Shown: piece after piece, positions 21,197 through 30,302 of the stretch | How positions within the stretch are numbered: position 1 is the stretch's first letter | Layout: every line of letters starts with the position of its first letter | NCBI GenBank assembly: GCA_947475445.1 | Contig: CANJLC010000007.1 | Coordinates: 1-64,000, forward strand | Reading direction: 5' to 3' | Length of the DNA: 64,000 bases | DNA from: Alphaproteobacteria bacterium | GTDB lineage: Bacteria > Pseudomonadota > Alphaproteobacteria > Micropepsales > Micropepsaceae | Program-made: the position numbers and the translations under genes | The notes under the pieces: generated by a model | What the model was told of the DNA's origin: nothing | Database searches by the model: none | What the model saw: only the letters and a program-made list of their open reading frames with translations

Positions 21197-21304
21197 CCCG
21201 ACGAGCCTGCAGGCGAGAAGGTTGCCACCGCTGTAACGCGTCAGTGCGGCTCTACGCTGCCGCTAGCCGCTGGAAAGCGCAGCGCCGGGCGAAACGCCAT
21301 CCAC

Positions 21305-22111
21305 CTACTTCTTCCCGAATTCCGGATTCAGCATCGGGATGAGAATTTTCAGGAAGGCCTGCTGGTCGGGCGCGTCTGCCGTGATGTGCGCGACACGTTT
21401 CAATACCGCCTCGGCGTCGCGTTCGGCCCATACCAGGCGGCGAAATTCGTTCCATACCAGATCCGGTCCGGCGGCGGATATCTGGATCTGGGACTGGTCC
21501 CCCAGCGCCGACAAGGTGGTGGCGAAGGGAAATAGCGCAAAGCCCCTCAAGGTCTTTTCATAGATCAGCTTGCGCAGATACAGGTCGTAGGGAATGTCGA
21601 AAGAGGCGGCCGCCGCCAGCTGGGACGCCAGCCTCTCCCTGCTATTCTTGTTGACGATATAGGCGGTGGCGCCGGCAAAAGGCAGTCCCGCAAGGTTGAT
21701 CAGCTCATAGGGATAGTTCTGGGAGAATTTTCCGCGCAGGCGGAAAAGGTCCAGCATGAAGGCCGTGCTGGAAACGCAGATGTCGGTATAGACCAGATCC
21801 CAGCCTTGTTCGGGAATGCGCGCCAGGGCGCTTTCGATCATGGCGGCGGAATTGCGGCCCAGGAAAATATCATCCTCGGCGATCAGGACATGACCAGGCG
21901 CAGATTTCGCGGCCGCCAGCGCGGCGACATGACCCAGAAAGCAGCCTTTTTCCCTGTCGGTCAGGGGGCCTGGCCGCGCGGCGGCCTCCTGGGCGGGCAC
22001 GCCATCAACGCGGTGCAGCCGCCATTGCGCCGGGGCGCAGTCGGCGAAATTGCTTTCCACCGCGTCGCGCCGGTCCTGCCGGTCCGCCAGATTGACGAAG
22101 AAAATATCCAT
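21305..22111 (-). CDS. Glycosyltransferase family 25 protein
   Basis: About 268 residues. The N-terminus MDIFFVNLADRQDRRDAVESNF, the motif EKGCFLGHVAALAAAKSA and the acidic block VLIAEDDIFLGRN are the marks of the GT25 family (LPS biosynthesis glycosyltransferases such as Lob/Lpt proteins, often galactosyltransferases). The EDD segment would bind the metal and sugar nucleotide. The ATG at 22111 begins the conserved sequence. It is divergent from another glycosyltransferase gene 80 bases away, suggesting a small surface-glycan locus. Donor and acceptor sugars are not predictable. Confidence 0.82.
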   Translation of the reverse strand: MDIFFVNLADRQDRRDAVESNFADCAPAQWRLHRVDGVPAQEAAARPGPLTDREKGCFLGHVAALAAAKSAPGHVLIAEDDIFLGRNSAAMIESALARIPEQGWDLVYTDICVSSTAFMLDLFRLRGKFSQNYPYELINLAGLPFAGATAYIVNKNSRERLASQLAAAASFDIPYDLYLRKLIYEKTLRGFALFPFATTLSALGDQSQIQISAAGPDLVWNEFRRLVWAERDAEAVLKRVAHITADAPDQQAFLKILIPMLNPEFGKK

Positions 22112-22191
22112 GGCGGCGCACCTTAAAGGGCGGGCAGACGGGACGCCACCGGTCCTTTCCACCCATGCGGCAAGATTGCTAGGCTCGCGCC

Positions 22192-23109
22192 ATGGCGCAA
22201 AACACCATCTATTATGCCTTCTCCCTGCCGCCCGTGACAGGCGGGGATTTTGTTTCCCTGGACCATATTGCGGGGCTGCGCCGCCTGGGGTTCGACGCCA
22301 AGGCCTTTTATGGCGCGTCCGATGACGGCTATGCGCAATTTTCCGTTCCCGTGGCGCGGCTGGGCATTTCCTTCCGGCCTGGCGATATTGTGGTGCTGGG
22401 CGAAAATCATGATTTTGAAAAACTGCGGGCCTTGTCCTGCGGCAAGGTCATGCACAACCAGAATCCCTACATGACGGGCCTTGGCCTTCCCAGCGTGGCG
22501 GCGCTGAATGCCTATCCCCTGGCGGGCATCCTTGCGCCCAGCGATTTTGCCGCCACCCGCCTGGCGCAGATGGGCGTGACCCAGCCGGTATTCCGGGTGC
22601 GCCCGGCCCTGCCGGATTATTTTGCGCCCAAAGCCAAGCAGCTCGCCATCGCCTATGCGCCGGGCAAGCGCGAAATCGAAGCCAATTTCCTGAAATTCTA
22701 TTTTCGCGGGGCGGCGCCGGAATTTGCCGATGTGCCCTGGATCAAATTATCCGGCATGAGCCGGCAGGCTTGCGCCGACGCCATGGCCGGGGCCGCCGTT
22801 TATGCCGGCTTTGCCTTCCTGGAAAGCCTGGGACTGATGAACCTGGAAGCCATGGCGTCGGGTTTTCATGTCGTGGGCTATACCGGCCATGGTGGGGCGG
22901 AATATGCCACGCCGGAAAATGGTGACTGGATTGCCGAAGGCGACCATGACGGCTTTGTTGCCGCTTTGCGGGCGGCGTGCCGGGCGCAGACCAAAGGCGA
23001 AGCGGCGCGCGTCACGGCAGGGCTGTTCAACCGGGCACGCTTCACAGCTGAGCTGGAGCAGGCCTGGGCCACCATGCTGGGTGACAGAGCGGGGCTTTAC
23101 CGGCTCTGA
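22192..23109 (+). CDS. Glycosyltransferase (GT4-like) or related protein
   Basis: A 305-residue protein with a GT-B-like pattern. An N-terminal YYAFSLPPVTGGDFVSLDHIAGLRRLGFDA resembles the start of GT4 enzymes (gly-rich loop plus helix), and a C-terminal AFLESLGLMNLEAMASGFHVVGYTGHGGAEYATPENG resembles the E-x7-E nucleotide-sugar motif and the following Gly-rich segment. The protein is shorter than a usual GT4 (350-400 residues). No transmembrane segment. It pairs divergently with the GT25 gene. The last 13 bases overlap the convergent small membrane protein gene. Confidence 0.7.
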   Translation: MAQNTIYYAFSLPPVTGGDFVSLDHIAGLRRLGFDAKAFYGASDDGYAQFSVPVARLGISFRPGDIVVLGENHDFEKLRALSCGKVMHNQNPYMTGLGLPSVAALNAYPLAGILAPSDFAATRLAQMGVTQPVFRVRPALPDYFAPKAKQLAIAYAPGKREIEANFLKFYFRGAAPEFADVPWIKLSGMSRQACADAMAGAAVYAGFAFLESLGLMNLEAMASGFHVVGYTGHGGAEYATPENGDWIAEGDHDGFVAALRAACRAQTKGEAARVTAGLFNRARFTAELEQAWATMLGDRAGLYRL

Positions 23110-23372
23110 GCCTTGCGGCGAAAGCCGGCATAGAGGCTCAAGCCCGACAGCGCATAAAGCGGGTATTGCACCCAATCATTAATGTCCGCCGGCAATACAA
23201 AAGACGCGATGCCGAAACACAGCGATGCCGTCAGCGCCAGCAGCTTTATGGGAAAGCGTGATCCGCGCGCCTTCTTCCATTCCTGCAATTCGTCATCCAC
23301 CGCCAGCACCGGAGCAATGGCGGCGGGCGCCGGACGCGAAAATTTCCTCATCACGGGCGGGCGCTGGTCCAT
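23097..23372 (-). CDS. Small hypothetical membrane protein
   Basis: Ninety-one residues: a Pro/Ala-rich cytoplasmic N-terminus (about 40 residues, with WKKARGSRFP) and two hydrophobic helices, LLALTASLCFGIASFVLP and VQYPLYALSGLSLYAGF, with a basic C-terminal RRKAQSR. I do not recognise the family. It starts four bases after a possible very short upstream frame and ends overlapping the convergent glycosyltransferase gene by 13 bases. Confidence 0.6.
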   Translation of the reverse strand: MDQRPPVMRKFSRPAPAAIAPVLAVDDELQEWKKARGSRFPIKLLALTASLCFGIASFVLPADINDWVQYPLYALSGLSLYAGFRRKAQSR

Positions 23373-23375
23373 GGC

Positions 23376-23504
23376 CTAGACCGCAACCGAATCGTCCAGG
23401 CGCAGGCAGCGCTGGGGCGGCAATACCGGGGCACCAAAGTTGAAAATATTGCGCAGCTTCGTGCCGGGAGCTGCCCGTGAAATCTTGTCCTGGAAGCTGG
23501 TCAT
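23376..23504 (-). CDS. Possible 42-residue protein
   Basis: A frame beginning MTSFQDKISRAAPGTKLRN and ending in RCLRLDDSVAV, followed after three bases by the ATG of the next small membrane protein, which would fit translational coupling. There is no Shine-Dalgarno sequence and no recognised family, so this is a weak call. The frame is open further upstream, but that part overlaps the degraded cupredoxin region. Confidence 0.3.
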   Translation of the reverse strand: MTSFQDKISRAAPGTKLRNIFNFGAPVLPPQRCLRLDDSVAV

Positions 23505-23605
23505 CGGTGCTTGGTTTTCGTGCTTTTGCGTAAGGCGAAAAATATCCGCTTCGCTGTTAGGGATTGGTGAAGAGCGCGCGTGGAACTCCGGTAAGCTTCC
23601 CTTAA

Positions 23606-23773
23606 GCAAAATCATCCCGCGCGCAGGCATTCCTCGACACGGCGAATTTCCGCTTTGATACCAGGGAAAAATCGCCGGGGAAGAATGTGGTCCAGAAATT
23701 CAGCCAGGCCGGCACCTTCGAAGCGCGCTGCCATATCCATCCCAAGATGAAGCTGGTGGCTCAGGTCAAGTAA
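23606..23773 (+). pseudogene. C-terminal fragment of a cupredoxin-like copper protein
   Basis: An open stretch with no start codon, bounded upstream by TAA at 23603, ends TAA at 23771. Its product carries NFRFDTREKSPG, then FSQAGTFEARCHIHPKMK and LVAQVK. The Gly-Thr-Phe ... Cys-x-x-His-Pro-x-Met arrangement is the C-terminal copper-binding loop of plastocyanin/amicyanin-type cupredoxins (Cys, His and Met ligands). The N-terminal half with the first His ligand, the signal peptide and a start are missing, so this looks like a gene remnant. It is convergent with the amidotransferase gene, ending seven bases after that gene's stop. Confidence 0.55.
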
Positions 23774-24446
23774 GCCCGTCCAGCCAGCGGCGCAGAACTG
23801 CGGCGCCTTTTTCAGACGCCAAGGCGCCATGGCGGCGCATCTGTTCGCGCAAGTCCGGCACCGTAACGCCGGGGGTGGCGTCGATTTCGCAGACATGGCC
23901 GATCAGCCAGCGTTCAAAGCCGGTTTCCTGCGCCTCGGGGTGAAACTGAAAACCCAGGGCGTGGCCAGCCACAGCAAAGGCCTGCTGGTCGCAATCGCCT
24001 GTCGCCGCCAGGTGGACCGCACCCGCCGGCAGGTCGAATGTGTCGCCGTGCCAGTGCAGCACCGGGACATCCCGCAATGGCTCCAGCAGGGAATTGTTCT
24101 GCGTCAGGACCAGGGGCGCAAAACCGATTTCCTTGGCGCGTCCGGGATAGACCTTCGATCCCAGCGCCCGCGCCATCAATTGCGCGCCAAGGCAGATGCC
24201 CAAGGTCGGCCGGCCCGCCCTCAGCCGCGCCGCGATGACGGCGGTTTCTTCCTTCAACCAGGGATAAAGATCGTCCTGATATGCCCCGATCGGTCCGCCC
24301 AGAATCACCAGCAGGTCGGCATCGTCCTTGGGCGCATCCACGCCCATTTCCGAATATCGGATGGCATAGCCGCGTTCCGCCAGGACGCCGGCAAAGCCGC
24401 CAAGGTCTTCAAATGCCAGATGCCGGAAAACCCGCGCTGTCTTCAC
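23766..24446 (-). CDS. Class I glutamine amidotransferase (GMP synthase-like)
   Basis: A 226-residue stand-alone GATase1 domain. The catalytic Cys is C85 in LGICLGAQLMARALG, the His-Glu pair is in GFQFHPEAQ, and the oxyanion strand is LVILGGPIGAYQ. Such proteins resemble the glutaminase part of GMP synthase (GuaA) but lack the synthetase domain; some are gamma-glutamyl hydrolases acting on amines. No clear partner enzyme is adjacent. Its start overlaps the stop of the upstream S46 peptidase gene by four bases, which suggests coupling. Confidence 0.82.
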   Translation of the reverse strand: MKTARVFRHLAFEDLGGFAGVLAERGYAIRYSEMGVDAPKDDADLLVILGGPIGAYQDDLYPWLKEETAVIAARLRAGRPTLGICLGAQLMARALGSKVYPGRAKEIGFAPLVLTQNNSLLEPLRDVPVLHWHGDTFDLPAGAVHLAATGDCDQQAFAVAGHALGFQFHPEAQETGFERWLIGHVCEIDATPGVTVPDLREQMRRHGALASEKGAAVLRRWLDGLT

Positions 24447-26503
24447 CTGGCTTTCAGCTCCGCTAACAGCGCCTGGTTGCCATAGATATTCTTCAGCGCT
24501 TCGGTGATGGCGGCGGTGGACACCGAGACGGCGCGATTGACCCGCCTGTCAAAACCGAATGCGCCGCCCAGGCTGTCGATGTTGCCGTCAAAGATTGCAC
24601 CCACCACTTCGCCCTTGGCATTGATGACGGGCGAGCCGGAATTGCCGCCGATGATGTCGTTGTCGCTGACGAAATCATACACGGTGTCGCCATTGACCTT
24701 GGCCTCCGCCTCCTGCCAGCGCGGCATCAGGTTGAACGGAAACTGGCCGGTGGCCCGCGCCCACAGCCCCTTGTAATAGGTGAAGGCCGGCACGGCGACA
24801 TCGCCATTCTGCCAGCCGCCCACCTTGCCGTAGGTCAGGCGCAGCGAAAACGTCGCGTCGGGATAGACATTGGTGCCATAGACGGCAAAGCGGGCCTGGG
24901 CGATTTTCTGTGCTGCACGGTCCACCGGGCCGGTGACGCGCTCTTCATATTCCTTGCGGATGGCCCGGCTGGCGGCGTCTGTCGCCAGCACGAATTTTAT
25001 CATGGGATCGTCGGAAGCCTGGATGGCGGCCATGCCGCCATCCCACAGCGCCTTGCGCACCTCCGGATCGCCCAGTTTGGACTGGGCCAGGCGTGCCGAG
25101 AGAGTTTCAGGCGAATCCTTGCCCAGGAAAATACGGGTGCCGTCTGCGTCGGCGGTGAGGTTTTCACGCAGCTTGGACAGCCAGAATTCCAGCGCCAGCT
25201 GCTCGACCTCGGGATAGACGGGCTTGGGATCGAGGATGGTCTTGGAAAGGCTCTGCAGGCGGCTGTCGGTAAAGTCTGGCAATCGCTCGCTATTGGGTTT
25301 GGCATTTTCCGCCGCCGCCCGCACCAGCTGGCGCGCATAGCGGAACAAGTCGGAGCCGATACCGGCGCGCGATTCCATGAAGCCATAACGATAATAAAGC
25401 GCCCGGATGTGGGCCTGGGCGTTGGCGATTTCGCTCCAGGGATCGCCGGTATTGGCCAGAAGGGCCGCATCGTCTTCCAGGTTTGCCTTGAGCCGTGCAT
25501 CGGTCTTGCGTGCCGCCAAGATCAGGGCCGGGTCCACCAGCGCCTTCAGCTCGCCGCGATAGGCCTTGTAGCTGTTCTCGACGCCGAACAGCAGGTCATT
25601 GGCGATGCGGGCATGCTCGGCGCTTTCCGAAGCGAAACGGATCAGCCTTCCGCGCAATTCCGAAAATAGCAGCATGATCTCGGGCAGATTGACGTCGCGC
25701 AGCGTTTCCAGCTGTTCCGCCGTAAGCAGGCGCTGGGTCGAGCCGGGATTGCCGGCGATGAAGACCGGCTCGCCATCCTTCGGGGGCGCGGTGCTCCAGG
25801 CCAGGTGACCGGGCGTTTTGACCGGCTTGCCGTTTTCATAAAGCCGCACAAAGGAGCAGTCCAGGTCGTAGCGGGGAAAATTGAAATTGTCGGGATCGCC
25901 GCCGAAAAAAGCGGTCTGTCCTTCCACCGCGAAGACCAGCCGGACATCGGAATAGCGGCGATAGGTGTAAAGCTGGTACTGGCCGCCCTGGTACAAGGTG
26001 ATGACCTGGCAGTGAAACCTGTCTTCCTTGCCCTTGCAGCTGTCTTTTTCCACCGCGGCGATTTCGCCATCACGAGCCTTGACGAAATCCTGGCCGGTCT
26101 TGCCCGCCGCCGCGCCCGTGATGCGGGCCGTGACGTCGGAAATGGTGGTGAGGATTTCCGCCTGCAGGCCGGGGCAGAGCTTTTCCTCTTCGCGCCGCGC
26201 GGCGGAAAAACCATCGGTGGCATAATCCGCCTTGGCGCTCGACAGGCTCTGGGCGCAGTCGCGCACGCAGTGATGATTGGTCAATACCAGACCGGCGCTG
26301 CTGACCAGCGAGGCGGAGCAGCCGGACGACAGGCGCACGGCAGCGCCCTGGACATGATCCAGCCAGGGCTGGTCGACCGTGACGCCATATTTTGCCTTGA
26401 CCGCCGCACTGGGGAAATTGTCGAAGGTCCACATGCCTTCATCGGCCCGGGCGTCGGCCGCCAGCAACATCAGGGCGATGGCGGGCACGAGGATTTTTTT
26501 CAT
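24443..26503 (-). CDS. S46 family dipeptidyl-peptidase (DPP7/DPP11-like), periplasmic
   Basis: About 686 residues with a cleavable signal peptide ([23 protein letters not shown]). The chymotrypsin-like triad is visible: His in [12 protein letters not shown], Asp in the [15 protein letters not shown] segment, and Ser in [17 protein letters not shown] near the C-terminus. [10 protein letters not shown] and [24 protein letters not shown] are also typical of S46 exopeptidases, which remove N-terminal dipeptides in the periplasm for amino-acid use. The ATG at 26503 is favoured over a TTG at 26518 because it begins the signal peptide. The gene is divergent from an aldo/keto reductase. Confidence 0.92.
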   Translation of the reverse strand: MKKILVPAIALMLLAADARADEGMWTFDNFPSAAVKAKYGVTVDQPWLDHVQGAAVRLSSGCSASLVSSAGLVLTNHHCVRDCAQSLSSAKADYATDGFSAARREEEKLCPGLQAEILTTISDVTARITGAAAGKTGQDFVKARDGEIAAVEKDSCKGKEDRFHCQVITLYQGGQYQLYTYRRYSDVRLVFAVEGQTAFFGGDPDNFNFPRYDLDCSFVRLYENGKPVKTPGHLAWSTAPPKDGEPVFIAGNPGSTQRLLTAEQLETLRDVNLPEIMLLFSELRGRLIRFASESAEHARIANDLLFGVENSYKAYRGELKALVDPALILAARKTDARLKANLEDDAALLANTGDPWSEIANAQAHIRALYYRYGFMESRAGIGSDLFRYARQLVRAAAENAKPNSERLPDFTDSRLQSLSKTILDPKPVYPEVEQLALEFWLSKLRENLTADADGTRIFLGKDSPETLSARLAQSKLGDPEVRKALWDGGMAAIQASDDPMIKFVLATDAASRAIRKEYEERVTGPVDRAAQKIAQARFAVYGTNVYPDATFSLRLTYGKVGGWQNGDVAVPAFTYYKGLWARATGQFPFNLMPRWQEAEAKVNGDTVYDFVSDNDIIGGNSGSPVINAKGEVVGAIFDGNIDSLGGAFGFDRRVNRAVSVSTAAITEALKNIYGNQALLAELKAR

Positions 26504-26567
26504 GGCTCTGTCCGGCAAAATGCATTTCTATCATCGCGAGGTCCCTTTTGTGATGCAAGGAGTTCCC

Positions 26568-27422
26568 ATGCCCAGTGCCGTCCGCTCAGGCACCTTTCGT
26601 ATCGGCGGCGCCATTGCCGTCAACCGCCTGGGATTTGGCGCCATGCGCGTTACAGGTGCGGGTGTCTGGGGTCCGCCACAGGACCGCGCGGGATGCCTCT
26701 CCACCCTGAAACGGCTTCCGCAACTTGACGTCAATTTCATCGACACGGCCGATGCCTATGGCCCGGAGATCTCCGAGAAGCTGATTCGCGAAGCGCTCCA
26801 TCCCTATGACGGGCTCTTGATCGCCACCAAGGGCGGGTTGACGCGTTCGGGCCCGGACCGCTGGACGCCCAACGGCAATCCCGATTACCTGGTGGCGGCC
26901 GCGCAGCAAAGCCGCGAAAGGCTGGGCGTGGAGCAAATCGCGCTTTGGCAATTGCACCGCATCGATCCCAAGGTGCCGCGCGGCGAGCAGTTCGCCGCCG
27001 TCAAATCGCTGCTGGACAGCGGCGTCATCGCCCATGCCGGTCTTAGCGAAGTCTCGGTGGCGGACATCGAAGCGGCGCGCAAAGTGTTTCCCGTCGCAAC
27101 GGTACAGAACCGCTACAATCTGGTGGAGCGCCAGAGCGAGGCAGTCCTGAATTATTGCGAGCAGCAGGGCATTGGCTTTATTCCCTGGTACCCGCTGGCG
27201 GCGGGCGAGCTGGCCCGGCCCGGCAGCGTGCTGGACGCCATCGCCAAAAGACACCAGGCCCCCGCCTCCGCCATCGCGCTGGCCTGGGTGCTGAAACGCA
27301 GCCCGGTGATGCTGCCGATCCCCGGCACGTCAAAGGTCAATCATCTGGAAGAAAATGTTGCGGCGGCGGATATCCAGCTGTCGCAGGAGGAATTCCTCAT
27401 GCTGGATCGCGCCGCGCGCTAG
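26568..27422 (+). CDS. Aldo/keto reductase
   Basis: A 284-residue (beta/alpha)8 NADPH-dependent oxidoreductase. The catalytic tetrad positions are recognisable: Asp and Tyr in [15 protein letters not shown], Lys in [13 protein letters not shown], and His in [11 protein letters not shown]. The C-terminal [10 protein letters not shown] and [18 protein letters not shown] segment contacts the cofactor. The ATG at 26568 has a clear AAGGAG five bases upstream; the longer frame would overlap the S46 gene. The substrate is unknown. Confidence 0.9.
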   Translation: MPSAVRSGTFRIGGAIAVNRLGFGAMRVTGAGVWGPPQDRAGCLSTLKRLPQLDVNFIDTADAYGPEISEKLIREALHPYDGLLIATKGGLTRSGPDRWTPNGNPDYLVAAAQQSRERLGVEQIALWQLHRIDPKVPRGEQFAAVKSLLDSGVIAHAGLSEVSVADIEAARKVFPVATVQNRYNLVERQSEAVLNYCEQQGIGFIPWYPLAAGELARPGSVLDAIAKRHQAPASAIALAWVLKRSPVMLPIPGTSKVNHLEENVAAADIQLSQEEFLMLDRAAR

Positions 27423-27429
27423 CGCGCCC

Positions 27430-28152
27430 TCACATCGCCAGCTGGATTACGCCAAACAGCAGCAAACCGCCGGCGAGCGTGGCGGCGGCGGCCTGGGTTT
27501 TGGGTCCCAGGCGCTGGCTTTCGGGCAGCAGGTCCACGCCGCCGATATAAAGGAAAAAGCCGGCAAAGACAGCCAGCAGCAGCGCCAGCACATTGGCGGG
27601 CACGGCGATGAACAGGCTGATGCCCGCGCCCAGCAGCGGCGCCAGCGCATCGGTGGCAAGCCAGCTGAGTGCCTGGCGGCGCGATCCGCCATGCTTCACC
27701 ACCACATTGACGGTGTTGAGGCCATCGGCGAAATCATGCGCCAGTACGGCGACGGCCACCACCAGCCCCACGCCTTGTCCGGCCTGGAACGCCAGGCCAA
27801 TGCCCAATCCGTCGAGCATGGAATGAACCGAAAAACTGCCCGCACCGATCAGGCCGCGGCGCGGATCAGGGCCGCAGGTGGGCCGGTCATGCCGCGTCAC
27901 CAGCCGGTCGAACAATCCATAAAGGCAAAAGCCCGTGACCGCGGCGGCGATAATGCCGCCCATGCCAAAATCATGCATCCCCAAGATAAAGGCTTGCGGC
28001 AGCAGATCGAACATCGCCACGCCCAGCACCGCGCCGGCGCTGAAGCCCAGGACCAGGCCGATGCGGCGCCCAAATGACAGTGCCAGAAATCCGCCCAGCA
28101 TGGTGGAAATGCAGGTCGCAATCGCGACCCCAAGCACCCATACGGAGATCAT
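27430..28152 (-). CDS. ZIP family divalent metal transporter
   Basis: A 240-residue membrane protein with about eight hydrophobic helices. The ZIP metal-binding signatures are on helices 4 and 5: FSVHSMLDGLGIGLAFQAG and VLAHDFADGLNTVNVV (His, Asp, Gly). A His-containing loop (VTRHDRPTCGPDP) lies between helices 3 and 4. It probably imports zinc, iron or manganese, but metal preference cannot be read from the sequence. It is convergent with the aldo/keto reductase (7-base gap) and lies downstream of pssA. Confidence 0.85.
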   Translation of the reverse strand: MISVWVLGVAIATCISTMLGGFLALSFGRRIGLVLGFSAGAVLGVAMFDLLPQAFILGMHDFGMGGIIAAAVTGFCLYGLFDRLVTRHDRPTCGPDPRRGLIGAGSFSVHSMLDGLGIGLAFQAGQGVGLVVAVAVLAHDFADGLNTVNVVVKHGGSRRQALSWLATDALAPLLGAGISLFIAVPANVLALLLAVFAGFFLYIGGVDLLPESQRLGPKTQAAAATLAGGLLLFGVIQLAM

Positions 28153-28197
28153 GGCGCGCTGGCGGGAATCACGTCCACGCCGACCTCGATGACGTGA

Positions 28198-29058
28198 TCA
28201 TGGCCGCCCAGTATGATGCCGTTCAGCGGCGAGTTTTGCCGCCCGCAGCGCCGCGGTGCGCGGATGATGGACATAGACCGCCACCGGAATGCTCAGCACG
28301 TAAATCGCCAGCGCAGCACTGAGCGTGGCCCAGGGCCAGACCACCAGCAGCGCCACCAGGAGGCCGCCGCAAAAGCCCGCCGCGACGCGATGCTCGCGCT
28401 GTAGGCGCATATATTTGATGGAGGGCGTCGGCAGGCGGCTGACCATCAGCACAGAGGTGAGGGCCACCATGATCAGCGCCACCCAGGGCTGGTGGACGAT
28501 TTCGCCATTCCACTGGAAGCTGGCCAGCAGCGGCAGCAGCATCATGCAGGCCGCGGCAGGGGTGGGCAGGCCGGTGAAAAAAGGATCGGCCTTTGTAGCG
28601 CCTTCGTCGCGCACGCTTTGCACATTAAAGCGTGCCAGGCGTATGGCGCTGGCGGCGATGAAAATAAGCGTCGCGATCCAGCCCGCAGTCCCCATCTGGT
28701 TGAGGCTCCAATTGTACATGATGATGCCGGGCGCCATGCCGAAGCTCACCAGGTCGGCCAAACTGTCGAGCTGGGCGCCAAAGCGCGTATCGGCTCCCAG
28801 CAGGCGGGCGGCGCGGCCATCCAGCATGTCGAAAATCATGGCGAAGACCACGGCCATCACGGCGGAATTCCAGTCGCCCTGCAGGGCAAAGCGGATGCCG
28901 GTGCAGCCGCTGCACAGCCCCAGCAATGTCAGCGTGCTTGGCACCAGCTTGCTGATGGAAAGGTCTTCGAGCTTCTCAAGGCGCGCGGCGACGATCTGGC
29001 GCGCCTTGGCCCGGCGGGTGCGCTTGGGCTTGTCGTCCAGATTATCGTCCAGGCTCAT
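28198..29058 (-). CDS. pssA: CDP-diacylglycerol-serine O-phosphatidyltransferase
   Basis: A 286-residue integral membrane enzyme that makes phosphatidylserine from CDP-diacylglycerol and serine. The CDP-alcohol phosphotransferase motif D-G-x2-A-R-x8-G-x3-D-x3-D is complete in DMLDGRAARLLGAD followed by RFGAQLDSLADLVSFG. Several hydrophobic helices follow, preceded by a long basic cytoplasmic N-terminus (DDKPKRTRRAKARQ). The ATG at 29058 overlaps the stop of psd by four bases, so the two enzymes of phosphatidylethanolamine synthesis form an operon. Confidence 0.94.
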   Translation of the reverse strand: MSLDDNLDDKPKRTRRAKARQIVAARLEKLEDLSISKLVPSTLTLLGLCSGCTGIRFALQGDWNSAVMAVVFAMIFDMLDGRAARLLGADTRFGAQLDSLADLVSFGMAPGIIMYNWSLNQMGTAGWIATLIFIAASAIRLARFNVQSVRDEGATKADPFFTGLPTPAAACMMLLPLLASFQWNGEIVHQPWVALIMVALTSVLMVSRLPTPSIKYMRLQREHRVAAGFCGGLLVALLVVWPWATLSAALAIYVLSIPVAVYVHHPRTAALRAAKLAAERHHTGRP

Positions 29059-29702
29059 CCGAACCTCGCCAATATGGTTTGTCCTGCCCGCACCATGGTG
29101 CCGGGCTCGGCCAGAACGGTGCAGCCGGGCGGCAAATAGACATCCACGCGGCTGCCAAAGCGGATAATGCCAAATCTGCCGCCGCGTTGCACGCCCTCTC
29201 CCTGGCCGACATCGCAAATGATGCGGCGCGCCACCAGGCCGGCAATCTGCACCACGGCCAGATCGCGCGCATCGGAGGTTTGGCCTTGCGGGCGCAGCCT
29301 GAGCGACATGCGCTCATTGTGGATGCTGGCCTTGTCAAAGGACGCATCGAAGAATTTTCCCGGCCGGTAGGATTTGGCGATGATCGTGCCCGTCACGGGA
29401 TTGCGGTTCACATGGACATTGAAGACATTCATGAACACCGAAAGGCGCGGACGCGGCGCAGGCCCCAGGCCCAGTTCCTCCGGCGGCACGGCATCCACCA
29501 GCGGCAACAGCTTGCCATCTGCGGGGCAGATGATCAGGCCCTCGCCATCTGGCGTGCTGCGCTCGGGATCGCGGAAAAAAGCGATGCACCAGATGGTGAG
29601 GGGCAGCAGCAGCCAACCCAGCGAGGGGGCCAGCAGGAATGCCAAAAGATTGACGCAGGCGAAGAGCGCTATGAACGGCCAGCCTTCGCGGTGAATGGGC
29701 AT
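29055..29702 (-). CDS. psd: Phosphatidylserine decarboxylase proenzyme
   Basis: A 215-residue short-type decarboxylase that converts phosphatidylserine to phosphatidylethanolamine. It has hydrophobic N-terminal segments (WPFIALFACVNLLAFLLAP) and CPADGKLLPL, VFMNVFNVHVNRNPVTG and FDKASIHNERM. The self-cleavage site is Gly-Ser in IIRFGSRVDVYLP near residue 183-184, where the Ser becomes the pyruvoyl group. It lies directly upstream of pssA and overlaps it by four bases. The same pairing is common in alphaproteobacteria. Confidence 0.94.
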   Translation of the reverse strand: MPIHREGWPFIALFACVNLLAFLLAPSLGWLLLPLTIWCIAFFRDPERSTPDGEGLIICPADGKLLPLVDAVPPEELGLGPAPRPRLSVFMNVFNVHVNRNPVTGTIIAKSYRPGKFFDASFDKASIHNERMSLRLRPQGQTSDARDLAVVQIAGLVARRIICDVGQGEGVQRGGRFGIIRFGSRVDVYLPPGCTVLAEPGTMVRAGQTILARFG

Positions 29703-29767
29703 GCTGCTTCCTCAAAAAGGCAAAGGGGCAGCGCGATGCCGCCCCCTGCGCAAACTGTTTCCTGGTC

Positions 29768-30064
29768 TCAGGCCCTTGATCCGCTGAAGGGGAAGGACCC
29801 GAAGGCGCCGGCCTTGACGCTGCCCTTGATGGTATCGCCTTCCACATTGCCGGAAAACTCCAGTGTCATGGGCAAGGGCGAAGTGATGTTGGCCGACCAG
29901 CTGACATTGCTGCCATCGATCTTGCCATTGGCGACCGGCTGGGAGGAGCCTTGCGCCTGCTGGGTGCCGGTGAGCGCGCCATCCTTGGCGGTGAGTTCCA
30001 GCTTGGCTTTCTGCGCACCCATTGGCGAATTGATGGTGATTTCCCAATTGCCGTCGATGGCCAT
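29768..30064 (-). CDS. Hypothetical small beta-rich protein
   Basis: About 98 residues, beginning MAIDGNWEITINSPMGAQKAKLEL and rich in short alternating polar/hydrophobic strands with Gly/Asn/Ser turns (VANGKIDGSNVSWSANI, FSGNVEGDTIKGSVKAG). The pattern suggests a small beta-barrel or sandwich. There is no signal peptide and no known catalytic residue. The ATG at 30064 has GGAGAA upstream; an upstream extension of nine residues is less likely. I do not recognise the family. Confidence 0.6.
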   Translation of the reverse strand: MAIDGNWEITINSPMGAQKAKLELTAKDGALTGTQQAQGSSQPVANGKIDGSNVSWSANITSPLPMTLEFSGNVEGDTIKGSVKAGAFGSFPFSGSRA

Positions 30065-30302
30065 GACTTGTTCTCCTAGCTGTTGCTGCATCTAAATAGC
30101 GCGCCCGTGTGATGACAAGTGTGGCAAGGCGCAACATGCCGCCACCCGTGTAATTTTACCTCTTGTATTCAATGGGTTAGGTACTTCCTGGTTCCCGCCT
30201 TGCGGGGCAAATTGGCTATAATTTCACGCAGGGGCCCGCAGCGATGGCGCCGCGCCAGGATTGTCCGGCGCAATTTCCACCGCGCCGTGCTAACGCGTGG
30301 CC

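Noticed and set aside
23440-23658. A 72-residue plus-strand frame beside the cupredoxin fragment
   Set aside because: It has no recognisable motif, no ribosome-binding site and an abnormal composition. The neighbouring frame has the recognisable cupredoxin tail.
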